Shown: positions 31,248 through 40,674 of the stretch, in pieces
Numbering within the stretch: position 1 is the first letter of the stretch
Layout of the letters: every line of letters begins with the position of its first letter
Position numbers and translations under genes: made by a program
NCBI GenBank assembly: GCA_900544765.1
Contig: UQWI01000006.1
Span: forward strand, 62,001-126,000
Direction: 5' to 3'
Source of the DNA: an uncultured Eubacteriales bacterium
GTDB taxonomy: Bacteria > Bacillota > Clostridia > Oscillospirales > Oscillospiraceae
Length of the DNA: 64,000 bases
Notes under the pieces: generated by a model
What the model was told of the DNA's origin: nothing
Seen by the model: the letters and a program-made list of their open reading frames with translations, nothing else
Database searches by the model: none

Positions 31248-31864
31248 GCGGCAGCCTGCGCTGGCTGAACTGGGCCGCCGAATTGCAGAGCCTTGCCCAG
31301 GCGGGGTTGGAGTACAGCAGGGACCCCTATGATTTGGAGCGCTTCGAGCGCATCCGCAGTATTGCGGCAGAGATGGTCTCGCACATGTCGGATGTGCCCG
31401 TTGAGAAGGTGCGGGAGCTCTTTTGCGACGAGAGCGGATACCAGACGCCGAAGCTGGATACCCGTGCGGCCGTCTTTGAAAATGACAGGATTTTGCTTGT
31501 GCGTGAGAATGACGGGCTCTGGTCGCTGCCGGGGGGATGGGCGGACATAGGCATATCCGCTGCCGAGAACGCGGCAAAAGAGGTTAGGGAAGAGGCCGGG
31601 CTGGAGGTCAGGGTAGAGCGGCTGATTGCCGTTCAGGACCGGGCCAGGCACAACCGTCCGGTTTTGGCCCACAGCGTCTGCAAGCTGTTTTTCCTCTGCA
31701 CCGCGCTGGGAGGCAGCTTCAGAGAAAATATTGAGACTACGCAGTCGGCGTATTTTCCTGAGGACGGCCTTCCGCCGCTGAGCGAAAGCAAAAACACGGC
31801 AGAGCAGGTCAGAATGTGCTTTGAGGCATATCGCAGCCCGGATTGGACGGTACTTTTCGACTGA
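31244..31864 (+). CDS. Nudix hydrolase with N-terminal helical domain
   Basis: A 206-residue protein with ATGA overlap. Residues 1-65 form the helical N-domain seen in ADP-ribose/nucleotide pyrophosphatases of this type. The Nudix box GGWADIGISAAENAAKEVRE followed by EAGLE spans residues 96-120. It hydrolyses a nucleoside diphosphate linked to X; exact substrate unknown. Co-expression with the OGG-like glycosylase suggests nucleotide sanitation. Confidence 0.85.
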   Translation: MSGSLRWLNWAAELQSLAQAGLEYSRDPYDLERFERIRSIAAEMVSHMSDVPVEKVRELFCDESGYQTPKLDTRAAVFENDRILLVRENDGLWSLPGGWADIGISAAENAAKEVREEAGLEVRVERLIAVQDRARHNRPVLAHSVCKLFFLCTALGGSFRENIETTQSAYFPEDGLPPLSESKNTAEQVRMCFEAYRSPDWTVLFD

Positions 31865-31935
31865 AGCGCGCAGCGCCGCCGCTTCTAACTGCGTGGGCCC
31901 TGCCGTGCAGGATGCGCCGTTCACACTTTATCTGT

Positions 31936-31963
31936 TGACTTCAACTTTTTCTATGATAAAATA
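31936..31963 (+). promoter_or_regulatory. guaB promoter
   Basis: TTGACT (31936-31941), 16 bases, TAAAAT (31958-31963), followed by a 56-base A/T-rich leader with GGGGGTG before the guaB ATG. No purine riboswitch fold is visible. Confidence 0.7.
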
Positions 31964-32016
31964 ATAAGAATCAATCCAATAAGAGATAGATTATAAAATT
32001 ATACGGGGGTGCGTGA

Positions 32017-33504
<1,488 letters not shown>

Positions 33505-33512
33505 AACTGGCC

Positions 33513-33536
33513 GAAAAGGGCGCAAGCGCCCTTTTC
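33513..33536 (+). terminator. guaB terminator
   Basis: GAAAAGGGCG-CAAG-CGCCCTTTTC, an 10-bp stem with built-in T-run. Confidence 0.8.
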
Positions 33537-33836
33537 GTGCCAATTTGCCCTGTGCCTACGGCACAATGGCTTTTGCTGCACGAGCTGCGCGCGTCCGTCA
33601 GCGCCGGGCTTCCGGCGCTGACGGACACACTTGCCGTGCAATGGGTATTTTTCCCGACGTACACGCCGCCGGGAAAAATAGATTACAATAATAAGCGCGT
33701 CGGCGCGCGACCCGAGGCAAAGCCACGGGGAAAACGGATTCAAAGCGCGCGTCGGCGTGTGCGCCGGTGGAAAAAGGAAATCCAATATTTACGCCAACGG
33801 CGCAAATTCTGCGAGCCTTTTATGGAGGGATTTCGC
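33537..33836. other. Intergenic region with a perfect 15-bp hairpin
   Basis: About 300 bp between guaB and the sirtuin gene without a credible gene. GTCCGTCAGCGCCGG (33593-33607) pairs perfectly with 33612-33626 around a 4-base loop; no T-run follows. Another fold or REP-like element is possible. A TACAAT box near 33684 may be the -10 of the next operon. Confidence 0.5.
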
Positions 33837-34556
33837 ATGGACGACAAAGTAAAAACTCTGCGCGACTGGATAGCCGCCAGTGACAATATAGTGTTTTTCG
33901 GCGGGGCGGGCGTATCCACTGAGAGCGGCATACCCGATTTCCGCAGTGTAGACGGGCTGTACAATCAGCAGTGGGACTATCCGCCGGAGACGATACTCTC
34001 CGCCACGTTCTTTGAGCGCAGCCCGGAGGAGTATTACCGATTCCACCACGCCAAGCTCGTAGTGGACGGAGCGAAGCCGAACAGGGCCCATCTGCGCCTG
34101 GCTGAGCTCGAGCGAGAGGGAAAACTCAAGGCCGTAATCACGCAGAATATTGACGGCCTGCATCAGGACGCGGGCAGCAAAAACGTGCTTGAGCTGCACG
34201 GCAGCATACTGCGCGCCTACTGCACGAAGTGCCGCGCGCCGTATGACGCTTACAAGATGAACCACTGCCGGGGCGTGCCGCGCTGTCCGAAGTGCGGCGG
34301 CGTAATCCGCCCGGACATAGTGCTCTACGAGGAGATGCTCGACGAGGATGTCCTCACGCGCGCGGTCAGGTATATCCGCAACGCGGATGTGCTCATCGTA
34401 GGCGGCACATCGCTGGGCGTCTATCCGGCGGCAGGGCTCATAAACTACTACGAGGGGAACAAGCTTGCGCTGGTAAACCTCTCGGAGACGTCCTACGACA
34501 GGTACGCGAACCTGGTCATTCACGAGAAGATAGGCGAGGTGTTTTCGCAGGTATGA
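33837..34556 (+). CDS. cobB: NAD-dependent protein deacylase, Sir2 family
   Basis: A 239-residue sirtuin. NAD-binding GGAGVSTESGIPDFRS, TQNIDGLHQDAG, catalytic His in LELHGS, zinc-binding CTKC and CPKC, and VGGTSLGVYPAAGL. It removes acyl groups from lysines and yields O-acyl-ADP-ribose. ATG 33837 follows TGGAGGGATTTCGC; ATG 33822 would add five residues but lacks spacing. It opens an operon with tagA, tmk and MTHFS. Confidence 0.93.
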   Translation: MDDKVKTLRDWIAASDNIVFFGGAGVSTESGIPDFRSVDGLYNQQWDYPPETILSATFFERSPEEYYRFHHAKLVVDGAKPNRAHLRLAELEREGKLKAVITQNIDGLHQDAGSKNVLELHGSILRAYCTKCRAPYDAYKMNHCRGVPRCPKCGGVIRPDIVLYEEMLDEDVLTRAVRYIRNADVLIVGGTSLGVYPAAGLINYYEGNKLALVNLSETSYDRYANLVIHEKIGEVFSQV

Positions 34557-35278
34557 GCCGAATAGACGTGCTCGGCGTGGGCTTCGACAACCTCACGATG
34601 GATGAGGCGGTTGAATCCGCGCTGAAACTCATGGAGGAACACGCAGCGCGATATGTGTGTACCCCGAACCCCGAAATAGTTATGGCTGCGAAGAAGGACG
34701 CCTCACTGCGCTCCGCCCTCGAAGGCGCGGATATGGTGCTGGCCGACGGCGTGGGTGTGACAAAGGCCGCGTCCATGCTGAAAACGCCGCTCAAGTCCCG
34801 TGTACCCGGCATAGACTTCGCACAAAACGTCATATCCCGCCTGGCCGGAAAGGGCGGGAGCGTCTATCTCTTCGGAGCCAAGCCCGGCGTGGCCGAGACT
34901 GCGGCGGCGAAGCTGACGGACATGTACCCCGGCGTCGTCATAGCAGGGACGTCGGACGGGTATTTCACCGACGACAAGCCGGTAATCGAGAAGATAAACG
35001 CCTCCAATCCGGATTTGCTTATGGTCTGCCTCGGCTCGCCAAAGCAGGAGAACTGGATGGCGTCGAACGCGGGAAGGCTCAGCTGCGGGCTGATGGCAGG
35101 CCTGGGCGGAAGCCTTGACGTGCTGGCCGGGAACGTACAGCGCGCTCCGGAGGCCTGGCGCAAGCTCGGCCTGGAGTGGCTTTACCGCGTTATTAAAGAG
35201 CCGAAGCGTATAGGGCGCATTGCAAAGCTGCCCCTCTTCGTCGTCGAAGCCGCTTCGGAAGGAAGGAGAAAGCGTTGA
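34553..35278 (+). CDS. tagA: WecG/TagA/CpsF-family glycosyltransferase
   Basis: A 241-residue GT26 protein with ATGA overlap to the sirtuin gene. YVCTPNPEIVMAAKKD, MVLADGVGVTKAASML and VCLGSPKQENWMAS are the family signatures. TagA adds N-acetylmannosamine to lipid-linked GlcNAc in teichoic acid linkage-unit synthesis; the exact sugar here is unproven. The neighbours are nucleotide and folate genes rather than other tag genes. Confidence 0.9.
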   Translation: MSRIDVLGVGFDNLTMDEAVESALKLMEEHAARYVCTPNPEIVMAAKKDASLRSALEGADMVLADGVGVTKAASMLKTPLKSRVPGIDFAQNVISRLAGKGGSVYLFGAKPGVAETAAAKLTDMYPGVVIAGTSDGYFTDDKPVIEKINASNPDLLMVCLGSPKQENWMASNAGRLSCGLMAGLGGSLDVLAGNVQRAPEAWRKLGLEWLYRVIKEPKRIGRIAKLPLFVVEAASEGRRKR

Positions 35279-35940
35279 TGGGCAAGCTTGTTGTGCTTGA
35301 GGGTATTGACGGCTCCGGGAAGAGTGCGCAGTACCGCAGGCTTGTTTCCCGTTTTGAGCGCGAGGGCATAAAGTATCACAGCATAGTATTTCCCCGGTAT
35401 GACCAGGAGTCGAGCGCGCTGATACGCATGTATCTCGGAGGTCAGTTCGGGGAGAAGCCGGAGGATGTGAACGCGTTTGCGGCGAGCATTTTTTACGCCG
35501 TCGACCGTTACGCCTCATATATGACGGACTGGAAAGAATACTATGAGCAGGGCGGCCTTGTGCTCTCCGACAGGTTCACGACGTCCAACGCTGTGCACCA
35601 GGGCGCAAAGCTGGGCGCGGACGAGCAGCCCGCGTTCTTCGACTGGCTGTACGATTTGGAATACGTCAAGCTCGGCCTGCCGAGGCCGGACATGGTCATA
35701 TATCTGGACGTGGACGTAGAGACCAGCATGGCGCGCATGAAGCACCGTCAGCAAAAGACCGGAAAGGACGGAGACATACACGAGCGCGACGTCGAGTACC
35801 TTCAGCACTGCCTGGACACGGCGCACCGCGCCGCCGCGCATTACGGCTGGCGCACCGTAGACTTCAAAAAGGACGGGGTCGAACGCGCTGTCGACGAAAA
35901 ACACGAGGAGATATTCAGCATCGTCAAAGAGCTGCTGTGA
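35278..35940 (+). CDS. tmk: dTMP kinase-like protein
   Basis: A 220-residue P-loop kinase: VLEGIDGSGKSAQYRRLV, VLSDRFTTSNAVHQG and a C-terminal LID-like region with HRQQKTGKDGDIHERD. It phosphorylates dTMP to dTDP. ATG 35278 overlaps the tagA stop (TGATG) behind GGAAGGAGAAAGCG. It resembles the eukaryote-like thymidylate kinase branch found in some Clostridia. Confidence 0.88.
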   Translation: MGKLVVLEGIDGSGKSAQYRRLVSRFEREGIKYHSIVFPRYDQESSALIRMYLGGQFGEKPEDVNAFAASIFYAVDRYASYMTDWKEYYEQGGLVLSDRFTTSNAVHQGAKLGADEQPAFFDWLYDLEYVKLGLPRPDMVIYLDVDVETSMARMKHRQQKTGKDGDIHERDVEYLQHCLDTAHRAAAHYGWRTVDFKKDGVERAVDEKHEEIFSIVKELL

Positions 35941-35947
35941 CTGCGGA

Positions 35948-36523
35948 GTGAAAGTGAAGTTATCTAAAGCCCAATTCCGCGCCGAAATACGCGGGAGGAT
36001 TAAAGCCCTGGACGCGGAGTATATTCGCCGCAGTGACGAGGGGATAATGGAGAATGTCCTGGCTCTGCCGGAGTTCCTCTGTGCCTGTACGGTGTTTGCC
36101 TACCATGCGATGGGGCGCGAATGCGCTACCCGGGGTATAATAGACAGGGCCCTTGCTTTGGGCAAGACCGTGGCCCTGCCGCGTTCAAGGCCCGGCGGAG
36201 CCATGGACTTCGCCTCCTGCGAATACGGGCTCCACAAGGCGCTCTACGGCATACCGGAGCCTGAACCCGGCGCGCCGGCGATTATACCTAAACCCGGCGA
36301 CATAGTAATTGTACCAGCCGTGTGCTGCGACAGCAGCGGCATGAGGCTGGGGCAGGGCGGGGGGTACTACGACAGGTTCCTGGCCGCACACCCGGATGTG
36401 AGCGCCGTGTGCCTCTGCCGCGCAGAGCTGCTGCAGGAAAAAGTTCCTACAGAGTGGAACGATATGGCTGTTGATATCGTCATAACAGAAAAGGAAGTAA
36501 TCCGCACTCGCAAGGCAAAATAA
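35948..36523 (+). CDS. 5-formyltetrahydrofolate cyclo-ligase
   Basis: A 191-residue protein with the family motif RLGQGGGYYDRFLA and the N-terminal AQFRAEIRGRIKAL. It converts 5-formyl-THF to 5,10-methenyl-THF with ATP. Two GTG codons are possible starts (35948, 35954); the second is better spaced from GGAG. Last gene of the sirtuin operon. Confidence 0.9.
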   Translation: MKVKLSKAQFRAEIRGRIKALDAEYIRRSDEGIMENVLALPEFLCACTVFAYHAMGRECATRGIIDRALALGKTVALPRSRPGGAMDFASCEYGLHKALYGIPEPEPGAPAIIPKPGDIVIVPAVCCDSSGMRLGQGGGYYDRFLAAHPDVSAVCLCRAELLQEKVPTEWNDMAVDIVITEKEVIRTRKAK

Positions 36524-36527
36524 AACA

Positions 36528-36543
36528 GGGCCCGTTAGGGCCC
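36528..36543 (-). terminator. Terminator of the Cys-rich small gene
   Basis: GGGCCC-N4-GGGCCC stem; on the minus strand it is followed by TGTTTTATTTT. It sits 15 bases past the stop of the gene at 36558-36707 and may also end the plus-strand operon. Confidence 0.75.
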
Positions 36544-36557
36544 CGTTGGCGGCAAAT

Positions 36558-36707
36558 TCAGCAGCAGGTGTTGCAGCTGTTGTCGCAGCAGCTGTTGTTG
36601 TTGCAGCAGCTGGAAGAGCAGCTGTTGCCGCAGCCTCCGCACATGAAGAAGAGCAGAAGGATGATTATAATCCAGAAGCAGCCGCCGTTATTGTTTCCGC
36701 AGAACAT
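36558..36707 (-). CDS. 49-residue cysteine-rich membrane protein
   Basis: ATG 36707 follows AGAAAGGG with seven bases. The protein begins MFCGNNNGGCF, has one hydrophobic helix (WIIIILLLFFM, residues 12-22) and a Cys/Asn/Ser tail; 12 of 49 residues are Cys, mostly in CC or GC pairs. A terminator follows directly. Cys-rich small proteins of this layout occur in sporulating Clostridia, possibly in envelope or spore layers; function is unknown. It is the only minus-strand gene in this stretch. Confidence 0.65.
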   Translation of the reverse strand: MFCGNNNGGCFWIIIILLLFFMCGGCGNSCSSSCCNNNSCCDNSCNTCC

Positions 36708-36870
36708 TTTATAACCCTTTCTCCGCGCTATGTGATAGTTTGCTTTGGCCGGGCCCCGCGCGGAGGGCGCGGCGAACAGTTGTCAGGCCGTATATCGCGG
36801 CGAGGTTTTCCCGCCGTCTGAGCCATACTATGCCCATTGGGGCAAACTCGTTACTTCAGGAGACCCGCGA

Positions 36871-38310
36871 ATGGAAAATAATCAGGACAAGTTCAATGAA
36901 ATTTTCTCCGACGGAAAGAAACGTCATGAAGCTTCGCTGACAGACGATACGGTTGTCGTCCCGTCCCTGGATACCTCAGACTTGAAGCAGGAGCCCGGCG
37001 CCGCTGAGCCTGAAGAAGAGGGCAAAGACTTTCAACAGGAGGAAGAGGAGACTGTCGAGAGCCGTGGGCGCAAGCTGCTTGAGAAGCTTGACGGCATGCT
37101 CTATGACCCGGAGAAGCACTCCGGGGATGTGGACGGTGTACCCGAGGACGAGGATGAGGAGCTGACTGAGCGCGACTTCATGCCGATACGCAAAAGGCGG
37201 GACGGAAAGCTGGGCTGTCTCGGCGGCATGATGTACTTTGTTTTCTGCGTCAGTTTGTCAATAGTACTCGCCTGCTGTGCTTGGATGGCCGCAGTGGATG
37301 TTCTGGCTTTGAACAAAGAGGAAATGACGAGCACCATTACTCTGCCTGAGGATATATTTGAGTACAGGGAGGAAGAGGTCGAGCAGTCGGACGGTACTTT
37401 TCAAACGGAGACGGTCTCCTATGCAGATATGGACTATGTGGCCGAAGCCCTCAAGGAGGCCGGCCTGATAGAGTACAAATGGCTTTTTAAGCTCTTTTGT
37501 TCCTTCTCCGGGGCCGAGAACGAGGTAGACCCGGGTACTTATACCCTGAATACCAGGCTGGACTACAACGCCCTTGTATCCAATATGCAGACTGGTACGG
37601 CCAGCATGGCTACTACGACCGTGACCTTCCCCGAGGGCTTCACGATGCAGGAAATCTTTGAGAGACTTGAGGAAAACGGAATTTGCTCTGTCGAGGAGCT
37701 TTACGAGGCGGCAGCGGAATATTCCTACAACTACTCCTTCCTGGAGTGGGCGACTCCCGGCGACGCGAGCAGGCTCGAGGGATACCTGTTCCCTGACACC
37801 TACGAGTTCTATCAGGGCGAGCAGGCCTCCAACGCAATAAACCGCTTCCTGCTGAACTTCCACGGCAAGCTCACCGCCGACATGTATGCCCAGGCCGAAT
37901 CGCTGAACATCACGCTGCATCAGGCCGTGATAATTGCCTCCATGATTGAGGCCGAGGCTGCGAACGACGACGAGAGGGCCCAGATTGCCTCCGTTATCTA
38001 CAACCGCCTCGCCGCGAATATGCCGCTGCAGATAGACGCCACTGTAATGTACGCGCTGGGTGAGCACAAGGATTTCCTCACCGAGGAGGATTTGCAGGTG
38101 GACAGCCCGTACAACACCTATCTGAACACCGGCCTGCCTGCCGGGCCTATATGCAACCCCGGCCTTGCGAGCTTGAACGCAGCGCTGCAGCCGGCAAGTA
38201 CGGACTACCTGTACTATGCGCTGAACACCGAGACAGGGCAGCACGAGTTCTTCAGCAGTTACGACGCCTTCCAGGCTTTCACCGCCACACAGGACTACAC
38301 TGGGCAGTGA
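36871..38310 (+). CDS. mltG: Endolytic transglycosylase MltG-like
   Basis: A 479-residue protein. Residues 1-125 are an acidic cytoplasmic region, residues 129-155 a membrane segment, and the rest an extracytoplasmic YceG domain: SRLEGYLFPDTYEFYQGE with the catalytic Glu, ASMIEAEAANDDERAQIASV, and GLPAGPICNPGLASLNAALQ. It cleaves nascent glycan strands and limits their length. The long acidic N-terminus is larger than in E. coli MltG, as in many Firmicutes. ATG 36871 follows AGGAGACCCGCGA. Confidence 0.9.
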   Translation: MENNQDKFNEIFSDGKKRHEASLTDDTVVVPSLDTSDLKQEPGAAEPEEEGKDFQQEEEETVESRGRKLLEKLDGMLYDPEKHSGDVDGVPEDEDEELTERDFMPIRKRRDGKLGCLGGMMYFVFCVSLSIVLACCAWMAAVDVLALNKEEMTSTITLPEDIFEYREEEVEQSDGTFQTETVSYADMDYVAEALKEAGLIEYKWLFKLFCSFSGAENEVDPGTYTLNTRLDYNALVSNMQTGTASMATTTVTFPEGFTMQEIFERLEENGICSVEELYEAAAEYSYNYSFLEWATPGDASRLEGYLFPDTYEFYQGEQASNAINRFLLNFHGKLTADMYAQAESLNITLHQAVIIASMIEAEAANDDERAQIASVIYNRLAANMPLQIDATVMYALGEHKDFLTEEDLQVDSPYNTYLNTGLPAGPICNPGLASLNAALQPASTDYLYYALNTETGQHEFFSSYDAFQAFTATQDYTGQ

Positions 38311-38325
38311 GAAGTATTACAAATG

Positions 38326-38362
38326 AAAAAGCAGCAGCCTTAAATTAGGCTGCTGCTTTTTT
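38326..38362 (+). terminator. mltG terminator
   Basis: AAAAAGCAGCAGCCT pairs with AGGCTGCTGCTTTTT around a 6-base loop, with a T-run. Confidence 0.9.
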
Positions 38363-38453
38363 GCAGATTCGCGCCGCGTCGGGCTCTGCAATGCAATTTG
38401 ATGCGCCAAGTTGAGCTTTGCGCTGGAATCAGCTTGTTTCACAAAAAATATAC

Positions 38454-38482
38454 TTGTATACGGCTGAATTATAGTTTATACT
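38454..38482 (+). promoter_or_regulatory. Promoter of the acyltransferase gene
   Basis: TTGTAT (38454-38459), 17 bases, TATACT (38477-38482), about 45 bases before the ATG. Confidence 0.7.
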
Positions 38483-38530
38483 TACAGTAGATTGCGCCCA
38501 CCGGCGACATTGCTAAAAGGAGCTGTAAGT

Positions 38531-39475
38531 ATGGAGCTTGAAAACTTTGAAGGCATACTGGAGCGCGTGCCGAAGATGTCGCGCCCCATGCGCGTCATAT
38601 TGGCAGGTTCGGACGGCGAGAATATGATACGGGGCCTGTTTGCCGCCCAGGAGAAGGGCATAGCGCAGCCGGTGCTTGTCGGCGACCGGGCGCGGACAAT
38701 TACGGTCCTGGAGCGCTTCGGACTCGAGCGAGAGCCGTATACAATGGTAGACACGCCGCCGGGACACAACATAACTCAGGCGGCGATAGATATTATAAAC
38801 TCCGGTGACGGCGACGTGCTGATGCGCGGCAATATCACGACGAGAGACTTCCTCATGCCGGTGCTGGACAAGTCTAACCATCTGCGCACGGAGCGCCTGA
38901 TGAGCCACGTTTCCCTGGCGAGCCTGCCGGAGTATCCCAAGCTTCTCGCGCTGAGCGATATGACGGTCATAATCCACCCGAATATGTCGCAGAAGCGTGA
39001 GATTATCCGAAATACTGCCGATGCGCTGAAGGCCTTCGGTTATGAAAACCCAAAGCTGGCGCTGCTAAGCCTGGTGGAAAAGGTCACGTTCCACATGCAG
39101 GACACTGTCGAGGCTCAGCGCCTTGTGGCGGAGCAGAAGCAGAAGCCCTTTGCGGACTGCGAGCTTTGGGGCCCGATTTCCTACGACCTGATTCTCAGCA
39201 AAGAGGCGGCCAGGCTCAAAGACTACAGCTGCCCGTGGTCGGGCGGAGGCTTCGACGGCATCATCGCCCCGGACCTTTCGACGGCAAACGTCCTTGTAAA
39301 GAGCTGGCTGATTCACGCCCATGCGGTGACTTGCGGCGCTGTTGTGGGCGCTCGCGTCCCCATCGCGCTCACCAGCCGCAGCGCTGATGAGGAGGAGACC
39401 TATCTCTCCATAGTATTCTGCGCAGTCCTGGACGCATGGCGCAAGCAGACTCACCACGAGCTGCAAAGCATTTGA
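38531..39475 (+). CDS. Phosphate acyltransferase (Ptb/Pta family)
   Basis: A 314-residue protein behind AAAGGAGCTGTAAGT. The fold and motifs (RPMRVILAGSDGENMIRGLF, GDVLMRGNITTRDFLMPVLD, LSDMTVIIHPNMSQKREII) match the phosphate acetyl/butyryltransferase family, closer to Ptb by length. It swaps CoA for phosphate on an acyl group. No butyrate kinase gene is adjacent, so the acyl group is uncertain. Single-gene unit. Confidence 0.8.
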   Translation: MELENFEGILERVPKMSRPMRVILAGSDGENMIRGLFAAQEKGIAQPVLVGDRARTITVLERFGLEREPYTMVDTPPGHNITQAAIDIINSGDGDVLMRGNITTRDFLMPVLDKSNHLRTERLMSHVSLASLPEYPKLLALSDMTVIIHPNMSQKREIIRNTADALKAFGYENPKLALLSLVEKVTFHMQDTVEAQRLVAEQKQKPFADCELWGPISYDLILSKEAARLKDYSCPWSGGGFDGIIAPDLSTANVLVKSWLIHAHAVTCGAVVGARVPIALTSRSADEEETYLSIVFCAVLDAWRKQTHHELQSI

Positions 39476-39488
39476 ATACGCGGTATAG

Positions 39489-39520
39489 AAGCGCCGCCGG
39501 TGAATCCGGCGGCGCTTTTG
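39489..39520 (+). terminator. Acyltransferase terminator
   Basis: AAGCGCCGCCGG / CCGGCGGCGCTT stem, 5-base loop, TTTT. Confidence 0.85.
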
Positions 39521-39612
39521 CACGTTGGCAAACTTCGCACCCCCGGCATACTATGTACTGCTTGCGGGGTATCTGCCCGCGGCTCTGAAACCATGGTGAA
39601 GGGAGTAAGCAA

Positions 39613-40623
39613 ATGCCAAGATGCTTTAATCAGTGCCGGGGCAATAACTCCGGTACATGCAGCGATAGTTCCAACAGCGCAGGCAGCAAAAACTGCGGAT
39701 GCGGTAGTGCCGACAACTGTGGAATGAATGTATTCAAGGGCTGCGACTTTTGCAGCCCCTGCCGTCCTATAATGCCGGGCTGCGGCGTCACGGGCCCGAC
39801 GGGGCCCACCGGCCCAACCGGTCCGACCGGCCCGACCGGGCCGACAGGGCCAACCGGCCAGGGGCTTGAGACCGTGCAGCAGTTCACGCCAGACACACGC
39901 TATGCCGAGGGCGACTTCGTTTTTTACAACGGAGGGCTTTATGTAGCCAACGTGAACGACCCAACCGGTATCCCGGGCTTCAGCCCGGACTACAGCCTGG
40001 TAACTGTTGCCGGACCTACCGGTGCTACAGGGCCGACAGGCCCGACCGGTGCGTCCGGAACTGCGGGTTCCGTAGGAGCAACCGGTCCTACCGGCCCGAC
40101 TGGGCCGACAGGCCCCAGTGGAACCGGGCCGACCGGCGCCACGGGCGCTACCGGACCCACCGGCCCGACTGGGCCGACAGGCCCCAGCGGAACCGGGCCG
40201 ACCGGCGCCACGGGAGCAACCGGTCCCACCGGCCCGACTGGGCCGCAGGGTACGGCCGGTACGCAGGGAGCCGAAGGGCCTACCGGCCCGACCGGCCCCG
40301 CCGGAGCGCAGGGCAATGAAGGCCCAACCGGCCCGACCGGGCCGCAGGGTACGGCCGGTACGCAGGGAGCCGAGGGGCCGACCGGCCCAACCGGGCCGCA
40401 GGGTACGGCCGGTACGCAGGGAGCCGAAGGGCCTACCGGCCCGACCGGCCCCGCCGGAGCGCAGGGCAATGAAGGCCCAACCGGCCCGACCGGGCCGACG
40501 GGACCCAGCGCCACTATTACCCCTGCGGCGGCGGTAAACGACGCAACCAGTACGTCCGACATTGTTACCCAGTTTAATCAGCTGCTGGCCAATATGAGGA
40601 CGGCAGGCCTGCTGGCAACCTGA
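39613..40623 (+). CDS. Collagen-like (GPT repeat) surface/exosporium protein
   Basis: A 336-residue BclA-like protein. Residues 1-57 are Cys-rich (10 Cys). Two collagen blocks of G-P-T triplets flank a 40-residue module ([19 protein letters not shown]) resembling a carbohydrate-binding beta module. The C-terminal part ([20 protein letters not shown] then [13 protein letters not shown]) is the trimerisation end of Clostridial exosporium collagens. DNA repeats within the second block are nearly identical (63, 99 and 153-bp offsets), so copy number may vary. CATACTATG at about 39550 resembles a sporulation -10 box. The adjacent glycosyltransferase may modify it. Confidence 0.85.
   Translation: MPRCFNQCRGNNSGTCSDSSNSAGSKNCGCGSADNCGMNVFKGCDFCSPCRPIMPGCGVTGPTGPTGPTGPTGPTGPTGPTGQGLETVQQFTPDTRYAEGDFVFYNGGLYVANVNDPTGIPGFSPDYSLVTVAGPTGATGPTGPTGASGTAGSVGATGPTGPTGPTGPSGTGPTGATGATGPTGPTGPTGPSGTGPTGATGATGPTGPTGPQGTAGTQGAEGPTGPTGPAGAQGNEGPTGPTGPQGTAGTQGAEGPTGPTGPQGTAGTQGAEGPTGPTGPAGAQGNEGPTGPTGPTGPSATITPAAAVNDATSTSDIVTQFNQLLANMRTAGLLAT
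40240..40500 (+). repeat. Near-identical tandem repeats in the collagen gene
   Basis: Units starting GGGCCGCAGGGTACGGCCGG occur at about 40240, 40339 and 40393. The 40240 and 40393 units stay almost identical for about 100 bp. An earlier pair of 63-bp units begins near 40101 and 40164. All keep the Gly-X-Y frame. Confidence 0.85.
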
Positions 40624-40631
40624 CACATTAA

Positions 40632-40654
40632 GAGGACGGCCAATGGCCGTCCTC
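40632..40654. other. Stem-loop between collagen and glycosyltransferase genes
   Basis: GAGGACGGCC-AAT-GGCCGTCCTC, perfect 10-bp stem without T-run. It may lower read-through to the glycosyltransferase or protect mRNA ends. Confidence 0.6.
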
Positions 40655-40674
40655 GCACATAGCTGGAGGCTACT

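Noticed and set aside
40200..40520. CRISPR-like array
   Set aside because: The periodic repeats are collagen codons without unique spacers of uniform length; no cas genes are present.
39990..40562. Open frames on the minus strand opposite the collagen repeats
   Set aside because: They arise from the GC-rich triplet repeats and have no start signals.
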